A stretch of DNA of 64,000 bases, taken from Cauispirillum nitrogeniifigens (lineage in GTDB: Bacteria; Pseudomonadota; Alphaproteobacteria; Rhodospirillales; Rhodospirillaceae). The number at the start of each line of letters is the position of its first letter. The first letter of the stretch is position 1. Shown in pieces: positions 9,515 through 17,483 of this stretch. The stretch is taken from contig NZ_JBLOOT010000003.1 of assembly GCF_049800675.1 (NCBI RefSeq), forward strand, positions 186,001-250,000, read 5' to 3'. Under the pieces are notes generated by a model that worked only from the letters and a program-made list of their open reading frames with translations, was not told where the DNA came from and searched no databases. Made by a program: the position numbers and the translations under genes.

Positions 9515-10855
9515 ATGGCCGTCCGCACCACCCCCTCCCGCGTCGCCCCCGCCTGCGTCGCCTACATCAACGCCCGCCTGATGGATCCGGCCAGCGGCCT
9601 GGACGCCGCAGCCTCGCCCCGTGGCGGCCTGCTGACCGAGGGCGAGGCTGTTTCCGCCTTTGGCCCTGACATCTTCGCCTCCGGGCTGCCCGAGGGCGCG
9701 CAGGTCATCGACTGCGGCGGCGCCGTTCTGGCGCCGGGACTGGTCGACATCCGCGTGCAGTTGCGCGAACCCGGCGAGGCGCACAAGGAAAGCCTCAAGA
9801 GCGCCGGCCGCGCCGCTGCGGCCGGCGGCATCACCTCCATGGTCGGCCTGCCCAACACCGAGCCGGTGATGGACGACGAGGCGGCCATCGAGTTCGTCGC
9901 CCGCCGCGCCCGCCAGATCGGGCTGGCCAAGTGCTATGCCTATGGCGCCGCGACCAAGCAGGCGCTGGGCAAGGAAATCTCGGAGATGGGCCTGCTGGCC
10001 CGCGCCGGGGCGCTGGCCTTCACCGACGGCACCAAGGCCGTCGCCAACGCCCAGGTCATGCGCCGGGCGTTGCAGTACGCCGCCACCTTCGGCCTGATGA
10101 TCGTCCAGCACCCGGAGGAGCCGACCCTGGCCGGCGGCGTGATGAACGCCGGCGAACTGGCGACCCGCCTGGGGCTGGCCGGCATCCCCCGGCAGGCCGA
10201 GATCATCCTGCTGGAGCGCGACATCCGGCTGGTCGAGATGACCGGCGGCCGCTACCACGCCGCCCACATCTCCACCGCCGAAAGCGTGGAGATCATCCGC
10301 AAGGCCAAGGCGCGCGGCCTGAAGGTCACCTGCGACACCGCGCCGCCCTACTTCGCGCTGAACGAACTGGCGGTGAACGACTACCGCACCTTCGCCAAGC
10401 TGTCGCCGCCGCTGCGGTCGGAGGATGACCGCCGGGCCATCGTGGACGGCCTGCGCGAGGGCGTGATCGACGCCATCGCCTCCGACCACGCGCCGCAGGA
10501 CACCGACAGCAAGCGCCTGCCCTTCGCGGTGGCCGAGTTCGGCGGCATCGGCCTGGAAACGCTGCTGCCGGTGACGCTGGAACTGGTGCACAAGGGCGAG
10601 TTGGGGCTGATGGAGGCGCTGCGCCTGGTCGGCTGGGGCCCGGCCAGCCTGATGGGCCTGGAGGCCGGGCGCTTCAAGGTCGGCGCGCCCGCCGACCTCG
10701 TGGTCTTCGACCTGGAGGCGCCGTGGCGCTATGACGCCAAGAAGTCGCTGTCGAAGTCCAAGAACTCGCCGTTCGACGGCCGCCTGCTGCAAGGCCGCGT
10801 CCTGCGCACCGTGATCGACGGGCGGACGGTGTTCCAGAGCGACGCAGCAGCATGA
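9515..10855 (+). CDS. Dihydroorotase-like protein lacking metal ligands (PyrC'/PyrX type)
   Basis: A 446-residue amidohydrolase-fold protein aligned with class I dihydroorotases (FGGIGLETLLP, PADLVVFDL, SKSKNSPFDG). The catalytic metal motif is not conserved. The first strand reads DIRVQLREPG where active enzymes have DxHxHLREPG, so both zinc histidines are Arg and Gln. The segment after TCDTAPPYF also lacks the usual TPHH. HIS in YHAAHISTAES and the Asp in SDHAPQ remain. This is the pattern of non-catalytic dihydroorotase homologues that serve as structural partners of aspartate carbamoyltransferase, which suits its place one base after pyrB. An active PyrC would then be encoded elsewhere. 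It overlaps plsY by ATGA. Confidence 0.85.
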   Translation: MAVRTTPSRVAPACVAYINARLMDPASGLDAAASPRGGLLTEGEAVSAFGPDIFASGLPEGAQVIDCGGAVLAPGLVDIRVQLREPGEAHKESLKSAGRAAAAGGITSMVGLPNTEPVMDDEAAIEFVARRARQIGLAKCYAYGAATKQALGKEISEMGLLARAGALAFTDGTKAVANAQVMRRALQYAATFGLMIVQHPEEPTLAGGVMNAGELATRLGLAGIPRQAEIILLERDIRLVEMTGGRYHAAHISTAESVEIIRKAKARGLKVTCDTAPPYFALNELAVNDYRTFAKLSPPLRSEDDRRAIVDGLREGVIDAIASDHAPQDTDSKRLPFAVAEFGGIGLETLLPVTLELVHKGELGLMEALRLVGWGPASLMGLEAGRFKVGAPADLVVFDLEAPWRYDAKKSLSKSKNSPFDGRLLQGRVLRTVIDGRTVFQSDAAA

Positions 10856-11460
10856 CGCCGGAGGTTCTCATCGCCCCCCTTCTCGTCGCAGCGGTGGGCG
10901 GCTACCTGCTCGGCTCCGTGCCCTTCGGCCTCGTGCTGACCAAGCCGTTCGGCTATGACCTGCGGGCCATCGGGTCGGGCAACATCGGCGCCACCAATGT
11001 CCTGCGCACCGGCCGCAAGGATCTGGCGCTGGCGACCCTGCTGCTGGACTCCGGCAAGGGCGCCATCGCCGTAGGCCTGGCCTGGGCGGCAACCGCCGAC
11101 GCGCTGGTGATGCTGGTGGCCGGCGTGGCAGCGGTCCTGGGCCACAACTTCCCCGCCTGGCTGCGCTTCAAGGGCGGCAAGGGCGTGGCGACGACGCTGG
11201 GCGTGCTGCTCGCCACCGCCTGGCCGGCGGGACTGGCCGCCTGCGCCACCTGGCTGGCGGTGGCGGCGGTCTTCCGCTACTCCAGCCTCGCCGCGCTGGT
11301 CGCCCTGGCCGCCGCGCCGGTCTACGCCTGGCTGTGGGCAACCCCGGCCCACGTCGTCGCCTTCGCCCTGCTGGCCGCCCTGGCCTGGGCCCGCCACCAC
11401 GAAAACATCCGCCGCCTGCTCAGGGGCGAGGAAAGCAGGATCGGGAAGAAGAAGGGGTGA
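10852..11460 (+). CDS. plsY: Acyl-phosphate:glycerol-3-phosphate acyltransferase
   Basis: A 202-residue inner-membrane enzyme that makes lysophosphatidic acid from acyl-phosphate. The three PlsY motifs are visible: GSVPFG near residue 21, GSGNIGATNVLR near residue 42 and GHNFPAWLRFKGGKGVATTLG near residues 97-117 (quoted in part by its ends GHNFP and GGKGVAT). It has about five membrane segments. The start codon overlaps the stop of the dihydroorotase-like gene, so phospholipid and pyrimidine genes share one transcript, an arrangement often seen in bacteria related to this one. Confidence 0.94.
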   Translation: MTPEVLIAPLLVAAVGGYLLGSVPFGLVLTKPFGYDLRAIGSGNIGATNVLRTGRKDLALATLLLDSGKGAIAVGLAWAATADALVMLVAGVAAVLGHNFPAWLRFKGGKGVATTLGVLLATAWPAGLAACATWLAVAAVFRYSSLAALVALAAAPVYAWLWATPAHVVAFALLAALAWARHHENIRRLLRGEESRIGKKKG

Positions 11461-11577
11461 GCCTCTTCCCCCTTCTCCCGCACTGCGAAATCCCCTATAA
11501 AAGATAAGGCCGTTCCCTCCGCTCCCCCAAGGGCAACGGGCCGTTCCGCAGCGCATTCCCACGGGGAGTTCCCATCC

Positions 11578-11796
11578 ATGGCCACGTTCATGATCAAGGT
11601 TGCCGGCGAAGGTCTGGTCAACAAGGCACACCGCCATTCCGACCCCGGCCCGACCACCGGGTCGAGCGTCATCTACGAAGTGCAGAATGTCCCGGAAGGC
11701 ACCACGGAGGACGAGGTCGTCGCCGCCGTGAAGAAGCACTGGCCCGCGGTTCCGCACAACGACGCCTTCGAGGTGGAATTCGCCGCCCTGGCGTGA
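11578..11796 (+). CDS. Small conserved-looking protein of unknown function
   Basis: A 72-residue soluble protein with no recognised domain. It is balanced in charge and contains KVAGEGLVNKAHRH, TTGSSVIYEVQNVPEGTTEDEV and a C-terminal FEVEFAALA, reminiscent of a small beta-alpha fold. A GGGGAG ribosome-binding site lies at the right distance from the ATG, and the 117-bp gap after plsY contains a TATAAAAGAT stretch that could be a promoter. The reading frame has ordinary codon use for the region, which supports it being real. Confidence 0.6.
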   Translation: MATFMIKVAGEGLVNKAHRHSDPGPTTGSSVIYEVQNVPEGTTEDEVVAAVKKHWPAVPHNDAFEVEFAALA

Positions 11797-11875
11797 GGGC
11801 GCTCCACCCTGCTCGCGGGCCGGGGCCGGCGCGGATGTCCCTGCGCCGGCGCCGCCTGCCGTCCCTGTGCCGTCG

Positions 11876-14800
11876 TCAGCCCCCCATCGCCGCCCAGGCC
11901 GCGATCAGGTCATCCCGTGACCGCAGGCCCGGCTCCGGCAGGGCGTGGTTGACGACCGCGTTGGACGCGCCGCCGGTAGCCTCGCGCAGGCGGTTTTCCC
12001 ACATCGCCTGATGCAGGTCCGGCAGGTCGTCCCAAGCCCCGAGGTAGGGCTTGGGAACCCGCAGGGCGCCGCTGGCGATCATGCGGTTGAGGCCGATCAT
12101 CTCGGCGGCGTTGGACAGATGGGTGCCGAAGATGGCGGCGCTGGGCATGTGGATGCGGCGCTGGCGCATCCACACCTGCGGAGCATAGAAGCTGTAGCGC
12201 CGCGCCCGCCCGTGCGGGGCCATGTCGCCGATGTAGACGACGCGCCCGGCTTCCGGGGTGACCAGCATGGTGGACCACGCCAGGGTATCGACGTGCGCCC
12301 GCTCGACCACGATGTCGGGCGTCCCGCGCGGGTTGGCCGAGGAGCGCAGGAAGCGCCCCACCGCCTGCCCCAGCGGCTTGAAGGTGTCCTCGGTGAAGGC
12401 CCGCACCGTCTCCTTGAAGGCCGCCGTCTCGGCTTGCGGGTCGGGCAGGTCGGGCATCGTCTCCGGCCACACGAAGTGCGGATGGCGGCGCTTGATCTCG
12501 GCCAGGGACACCGCGCCCAGCACCGCGTCGCCGAAGCCCAGGGACAGGATGAAGTCGCGCTCGGCATCGGTGTCGGTGACGGCGACGATGCGGCCGCCGC
12601 CGGCCCGCGCCGCCTCGATGGCCGCCAGCGCCGTGTCGTCGCGCCGCTGCGTTCCGGTGCCGTAGAACACCACCACCGCCTCCCCCGGACGCAAGCCGGC
12701 GCGGTGGAGCATGTCGGCGGCCTCCGCCGTGCCCTCCTTGCCCAGGAAGGTCATGTGGTAGCCCGACGACGCGCCGTAGAAGGTCAGCACGCCGCCCGGC
12801 GCCAGGGCCTGGAAGGTGCGCGGGAAGGCCGTCTCGCCGGCATGGCTGACGGCGTAGTCGACGAGGTGGCCGTCGTTGCGGGCACGGATGCTTTCCAGCC
12901 AGTGTTCGCCCTTGGCCTCCCAGTCGATGGCCTCGACGGGGTCGGCGGGGACGCGGGTGAAGCGGCCGGCAAGCTCGCGGTCGCGGCGGTTGATGGCCCG
13001 CGCGCCCAGGGCCTCCACGGCGTCGGCGCGGTCCTGGCTCGACACCATGCCGGTGACTGCCAGCCGCGCGGCCAGCCCCAGTTCCAGGCAGAAGGCGCCG
13101 GTGCCCGTCGCCGCACCCTCGACGAACAGGCGCTTGCCCGGCCGCACCGCCAGCGTGGTGAACAGCGCGCGGTAGGCGGTGCCGGCGGTGAGCATGTACG
13201 ACCCCGCGGCCTCCAGGTCGAGGTCGGGGACCAGCGGGAACAGTTGCGGCCCGTCGGCCAGCATGAACTGCTGGTGGCTGCCGTCGGGACTCTGATAGCC
13301 CTGGATGTGGAAGGCGGTGAACATGGGGTCGGCCCCGGCGCGCGGGTCCAGCAGGTCGGACACGCCCGAATAGACGCTCACAAGCTGGCCGACCGACAGC
13401 CGCCCCTCGGCCTGCAAGCCTTCGCCCAGACGCACCACCATGCCGACGCCGCCCGATCCGGTGACGTGGACGTCCTCGTCATGCTCGTCGAACAGGCTGA
13501 TGGGGATGCCGGTCAGGGCCCAGATGTCGTTGTAGTTGATCTCGCTCGCCAGGACGTAGACCAACGCCTGATTGGGCGCCGGTTCCGGCACGGGGATGAG
13601 GGCGCGGACCTCGGCGTCCTTGGGATCGCCATGGCGGGCGGCGCCGGTGGCGGCGTCGCGCACCGCGCCCCAGGCCCATTGCCACTCCGGCAGGGGATCG
13701 ACGCCGGGAATGAACGGGCTGCCGATGGGCAGGACGCCCAGGCGGGCAGCCTCCTCCTCGGTGAACGCCGGGCGCGGGCGGGCCGGCAGCGGCGGGCTTT
13801 TCTTGTCGAGGAACAGGGCGATGCCCTTGCGGGCGCCATGCTCGGCGTCCAGCAGGAAGCGGGCGAAGGCATCGCGCTCGGCCTTCAAGCCGGCGGAAAA
13901 GCCCTGGGTGAGGCCGGTGCGCACCAAGTCCACGATGGCCCTGGCGACGGCGCCCCGGCCGACGCCGTCGGCCTGCTCCAGCAGTTCCGCCACGGTGGCT
14001 AAGGCGGCCTCGTCGAAGCTGCCGGGCTTCTCCCATTCGGCCACCGCGTCCAGGCGCGCGGTCAGGGCGTCATGCGCCGGACCGCGCTTGCCGCAGGCGG
14101 CCATGCGGGCCATGGCCTGGGCCACGGAAACCGGGTCTTCGGATCCGACGCAGACGTAGTCCAGCAGCCCCAGGCGCATGGCCGCCCGTGCCTCGACCTG
14201 ACGGCCCGACAGCAGGATGCGCAGCGCCTCGCCCAGGCCCTGCCCTTCGTTGCGGGCCGCCAGCAGGCGCGGCAGGCGCTGGGTGCCGCCGTAACCCGGC
14301 GGCAGGAACAGGTTGATCTCCGGCTGGCCCAGGCGGGTGCGGGCGTCACCGATGCGCAGGTGGCAGGCCATGGCCAGTTCGCAGCCGCCGCCCAGCGCCA
14401 CCCCCTGCACCGCCGCCACCACCGGCTTACCCAGCCGTTCGATGGCGTCGAAGACGCGGTGCGCCTTGGCCGGCAGGGCGCGCGCTTCCTCGACGGAGTT
14501 CACCTCGTCCTGCATCTGGCGGATGTCGGCCCCGGCCACGAAGGTCTTGTTGCCCGCCCCGCAGATGACCACGGCGCGCACGTCCGGGCGCCGGCCCAGG
14601 TGGGCGATGGTGGTGTCCAGTTCGTCCAGCACACGCTCCGACAGGGCGTTCACCGGCGGGTTGGAGATGGTCAGGGTGGCGACCACCCGTCCTTCCGCCA
14701 CGGTGTCGTACTGCACGCGCAGGGATCGCGTCGTCTCGATGACCTTCTGGGCGTCGGCGCGGGCCTGGCCGCGCTTCCAGGCGGCAATGGCGCGCTCGAT

Positions 14801-17254
14801 CTCGGGCATGACCTCGGGGTTGCGCAGGGTGGAGGTATCGCCCAACGCCTCGTCCAGCATCAGCGCCTTGAGGAAGCGGCGCATGTACTTGCCCGAACGC
14901 GTCTCCGGGAAGGCCGACACGGCGATGAAGTCCGACGGCACGGCCACCGCGCCCTTCTCGCTGCGCACCAGATCCTTCAGGCGGCGTTCGTCGTCCAGGG
15001 TCAGGGTGCGGCCCTTGGCCGGCAGGACGAAGGCCACCGGGGTCAGGCCCTTGTCGCGGTGCGGGGCACCGACGACGATGCAGTTGCCGACGGGGCTGTC
15101 GGGATTGACCGCCTTGTCCTTGAGAATGGCGCCCTCGATCTCCTCGGTGCCCATGCGGTGGCCGGACACGTTGATGACGTCGTCCGACCGGCCGTGCAGG
15201 GAGAAACTGCCGTCCTCGTAGCGGCGCGCGAAGTCGCCCTGGAGATAGGCCCAGCACGGCGCCCCCGCGGCATCGCGGAAGCGGCCGAAATAGGTCTGCT
15301 CCCAGCGCTCGGCATCGCCCTTCCAGCCGGGGCTGCCGACACCCTCGGCATGGCCCCAGATGGTGCGCGCCAGGTAGGGATACGGCGCGGTGATGACGAT
15401 CTCCCCCTTCTCGCCGGCCTCGGCGGGGCGGAAGCCGACGCGGCCATTCAGGTCGTGCTCGCCCTCGGGCAGCCACACGTCGCCCATGACCCAGGGCAGC
15501 GGCCAGGTGTGGGCGTCGGCGCGCAGCGGCTGGTCGGCGTTGCCGTAGGGATGGGTCCAAACGATGCCGCCGTGCTCGGTGGCCCAGTAGCTGTTGATGT
15601 ACTGCGGCGTCACCAGGTTCATGCCGAATTCCTGCACCGCCGGGCTGGTCGGCTCGGCGCAGAAGGTGGCGACCTTGACCTTGCCCATGTCCCAGCGGGC
15701 CACGTCCTCGCGGTCCAGCGGATGGGTCATGATCGACTTCAGGAAGGTCGCCCCGGCCTTGAAGATGGTGCAGCCGTGACGCTCCAGGATGGAGGAGAAG
15801 CGCCCGGCGTTGGGGAATACCGGCGCGCCCTCGGTGACGATGCCGGGGATGCGGTGGGCCAGGGCGGCGGTGATGAGGTAGCTCTGGCCGGTGATCCAGC
15901 CCGGATCGGCGACGACGTACATGACGTCCTGCCCCGGCACGGCGTCGAAGCTGACCTTCATGGTCTCGATCAGGCCGGCGACGTAGCCGCCGTGGACATG
16001 CACCACCCCCTTGGGCTTCCCGGTGGAGCCGGAGGTGTACATGATGAACAGCGGGAACTCGGCATCCACCGGCGCGGGCGGGCAGGCCTTCCACAGGGCG
16101 GCGGCGAGGTCCGCGCCGTCCAGGCCATCGACGTACCCCACCTGCGTCGCCGCCTCGGCCAGCAGGTCGTGCGCCCACAGGTCGCGGCCTGCGGTCCATG
16201 GCATGTCGGGCAGGTGGGCATGGCGGACCACCACCACATGCTCGACCTTGCGCGGGGTGGCGGCCAGGGCCTCGGCGATGTCGGCGCGCAAGGACGCGGC
16301 GGCCTCGGCCTCCAGCAGGCCCGGCTTGTCCAGCACGCGGCCGACCGAGCGCATGACATCCGCCGGGGCGACGGTGATCTCGCCCTTCAGCGCGACCTCG
16401 GCGGCGGCCAGAAGCTCGGCGGCGATGGCGTGGCCGACCTTGTCCTCGGCGACCGCGCGCAAGGTGCGCAGGGCGTCGGGCAGGGCGACGAAGCGATCCA
16501 GGGCGGGGTCGGTGTAAGCCTCCTTGAAGGGCACCGCCTCGGCATTGCGGCTGGCCCCGTCGGCGGTGATGACGACGCGGGCGCCGGCGTTCTCGATGCG
16601 GTCGGACAGGGTTTTGTCGGAGAAGCCGCCGAACACCGGGGTGTAGATGACGCCCAGGCGCTTGGCCGCCTGCGTCCACACGATCTGGTCGAGGATGTTG
16701 GGCATGTTGAAGGCGATGCGGTCGCCCTTGCCGAGGCCGAGGTTCCGCAGCGCCACGGCGGCGATGACCGACTGCACGAACAGGTCGCGGCGGGTCAGGG
16801 TGCGGTGGTGGACCGGGCCGCCGCGCCCGCCGTTGGCCTCCGGGTCCCAACGGTCGCCCTCGTACCAGTAAGCGACCTCCGCCCCGTGACCGGCCAGGAC
16901 GTGGCGGTCGACCTCGTTGAAGGCGGCATTGGTCAGCCCGCCGGAGAACCAGCGGTAGAGGGGAGCATCGCTGTCGTCAAAAGCCTTGGCCCAGGGGGTC
17001 CAGTCACTTTCCAGGGTCACGGCCGCGCCGGTGGCGGCGTCGAAGCCCGTCCAGGTGCCGTCCTCGCCCTGGGTCAGCCAGGCGTTGCGGCCGGCGTGGA
17101 ACCAGTGGATGTTGCGCGCGGCAATCCCGCCGTGGAACGCGCCGGGGTCGGCGGCGCAGGCGTCGCGCATGACCTTCCAGGTGGCGCCATCGCGCACCGG
17201 GTTGATGCGCACCTCGCGCGGGACCGGGGGCGTGAAGACGGCGTCGTCGGCCAT
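11876..17254 (-). CDS. pcs: Trifunctional propionyl-CoA synthase
   Basis: A 1792-residue fusion of three enzymes in one uninterrupted frame. Residues about 1-830 are an acyl-CoA synthetase, with the AMP-binding loop YTSGSTGKPKG near 405 and the C-terminal lysine motif SGKYMRRFLKAL near 785. Residues about 860-1110 are an enoyl-CoA hydratase, with VAGADIRQM near 908 and GVALGGGCELAMACH near 950. Residues about 1240-1790 are an NADPH-dependent enoyl-CoA reductase of the crotonyl-CoA reductase type, with a nucleotide loop VEGAATGTGAF near 1380. This order matches propionyl-CoA synthase of Chloroflexus and Erythrobacter, which turns 3-hydroxypropionate into propionyl-CoA without releasing acrylyl-CoA. 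The frame continues 34 codons upstream, but the ATG at 17254 follows a GGGAG site and starts the synthetase domain. Confidence 0.95.
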   Translation of the reverse strand: MADDAVFTPPVPREVRINPVRDGATWKVMRDACAADPGAFHGGIAARNIHWFHAGRNAWLTQGEDGTWTGFDAATGAAVTLESDWTPWAKAFDDSDAPLYRWFSGGLTNAAFNEVDRHVLAGHGAEVAYWYEGDRWDPEANGGRGGPVHHRTLTRRDLFVQSVIAAVALRNLGLGKGDRIAFNMPNILDQIVWTQAAKRLGVIYTPVFGGFSDKTLSDRIENAGARVVITADGASRNAEAVPFKEAYTDPALDRFVALPDALRTLRAVAEDKVGHAIAAELLAAAEVALKGEITVAPADVMRSVGRVLDKPGLLEAEAAASLRADIAEALAATPRKVEHVVVVRHAHLPDMPWTAGRDLWAHDLLAEAATQVGYVDGLDGADLAAALWKACPPAPVDAEFPLFIMYTSGSTGKPKGVVHVHGGYVAGLIETMKVSFDAVPGQDVMYVVADPGWITGQSYLITAALAHRIPGIVTEGAPVFPNAGRFSSILERHGCTIFKAGATFLKSIMTHPLDREDVARWDMGKVKVATFCAEPTSPAVQEFGMNLVTPQYINSYWATEHGGIVWTHPYGNADQPLRADAHTWPLPWVMGDVWLPEGEHDLNGRVGFRPAEAGEKGEIVITAPYPYLARTIWGHAEGVGSPGWKGDAERWEQTYFGRFRDAAGAPCWAYLQGDFARRYEDGSFSLHGRSDDVINVSGHRMGTEEIEGAILKDKAVNPDSPVGNCIVVGAPHRDKGLTPVAFVLPAKGRTLTLDDERRLKDLVRSEKGAVAVPSDFIAVSAFPETRSGKYMRRFLKALMLDEALGDTSTLRNPEVMPEIERAIAAWKRGQARADAQKVIETTRSLRVQYDTVAEGRVVATLTISNPPVNALSERVLDELDTTIAHLGRRPDVRAVVICGAGNKTFVAGADIRQMQDEVNSVEEARALPAKAHRVFDAIERLGKPVVAAVQGVALGGGCELAMACHLRIGDARTRLGQPEINLFLPPGYGGTQRLPRLLAARNEGQGLGEALRILLSGRQVEARAAMRLGLLDYVCVGSEDPVSVAQAMARMAACGKRGPAHDALTARLDAVAEWEKPGSFDEAALATVAELLEQADGVGRGAVARAIVDLVRTGLTQGFSAGLKAERDAFARFLLDAEHGARKGIALFLDKKSPPLPARPRPAFTEEEAARLGVLPIGSPFIPGVDPLPEWQWAWGAVRDAATGAARHGDPKDAEVRALIPVPEPAPNQALVYVLASEINYNDIWALTGIPISLFDEHDEDVHVTGSGGVGMVVRLGEGLQAEGRLSVGQLVSVYSGVSDLLDPRAGADPMFTAFHIQGYQSPDGSHQQFMLADGPQLFPLVPDLDLEAAGSYMLTAGTAYRALFTTLAVRPGKRLFVEGAATGTGAFCLELGLAARLAVTGMVSSQDRADAVEALGARAINRRDRELAGRFTRVPADPVEAIDWEAKGEHWLESIRARNDGHLVDYAVSHAGETAFPRTFQALAPGGVLTFYGASSGYHMTFLGKEGTAEAADMLHRAGLRPGEAVVVFYGTGTQRRDDTALAAIEAARAGGGRIVAVTDTDAERDFILSLGFGDAVLGAVSLAEIKRRHPHFVWPETMPDLPDPQAETAAFKETVRAFTEDTFKPLGQAVGRFLRSSANPRGTPDIVVERAHVDTLAWSTMLVTPEAGRVVYIGDMAPHGRARRYSFYAPQVWMRQRRIHMPSAAIFGTHLSNAAEMIGLNRMIASGALRVPKPYLGAWDDLPDLHQAMWENRLREATGGASNAVVNHALPEPGLRSRDDLIAAWAAMGG

Positions 17255-17347
17255 GGCGTGTTCTCCCAGGAGGCTTTTTGCGGATGCTTTTTGGCGGTCG
17301 AGTGTATACGACCGCTTCCGCTGCCTCCAGGGGGGTGTGGGTGGGGA

Positions 17348-17474
17348 AACCACCAAGGCACCAAGACGCCAAGAGGTTGACCGTACGGCGCGCAGCGCAG
17401 GAAACCCGATCTAAGGCTTTCCGCCTGCGGCGCCGCATCCTCGCTCTCTTGGTGCCTTGGCGTCTTGGTGGTTC
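17348..17474 (-). repeat. 126-bp dispersed repeat element, copy 1
   Basis: The element is bounded by imperfect terminal inverted repeats of about 28 bp (outer sequence ACCACCAAGRC...CCAAG). Its interior is about 90% identical, in inverse orientation, to the copy at 22971-23096. It sits between the sensor kinase stop and the pcs start. It has no coding capacity beyond short open frames. It resembles a MITE or REP-type mobile repeat, and its terminal pairs could also form a long hairpin in RNA. Confidence 0.85.
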
Positions 17475-17483
17475 AAAAAAACG

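Noticed and set aside
11826..11849. A 7-bp hairpin between the 72-residue gene and pcs as a clear terminator
   Set aside because: The stem CCGGCGC/GCGCCGG is short for such GC-rich DNA and has no T-run on either side.
11876..17254. Frameshifts or assembly fusion making three separate genes look like one
   Set aside because: The domain order and total length equal those of known trifunctional propionyl-CoA synthases and the frame is unbroken.
11876..17254. Autotrophic 3-hydroxypropionate bi-cycle in this organism
   Set aside because: Only one enzyme of the cycle is present in the window; assimilation of 3-hydroxypropionate explains it more simply.
14072..17380. A 1100-codon open frame on the plus strand opposite pcs
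   Set aside because: It mirrors the GC-rich third positions of pcs, has no recognisable domain and is read in low-complexity His/Gly/Arg-rich sequence.
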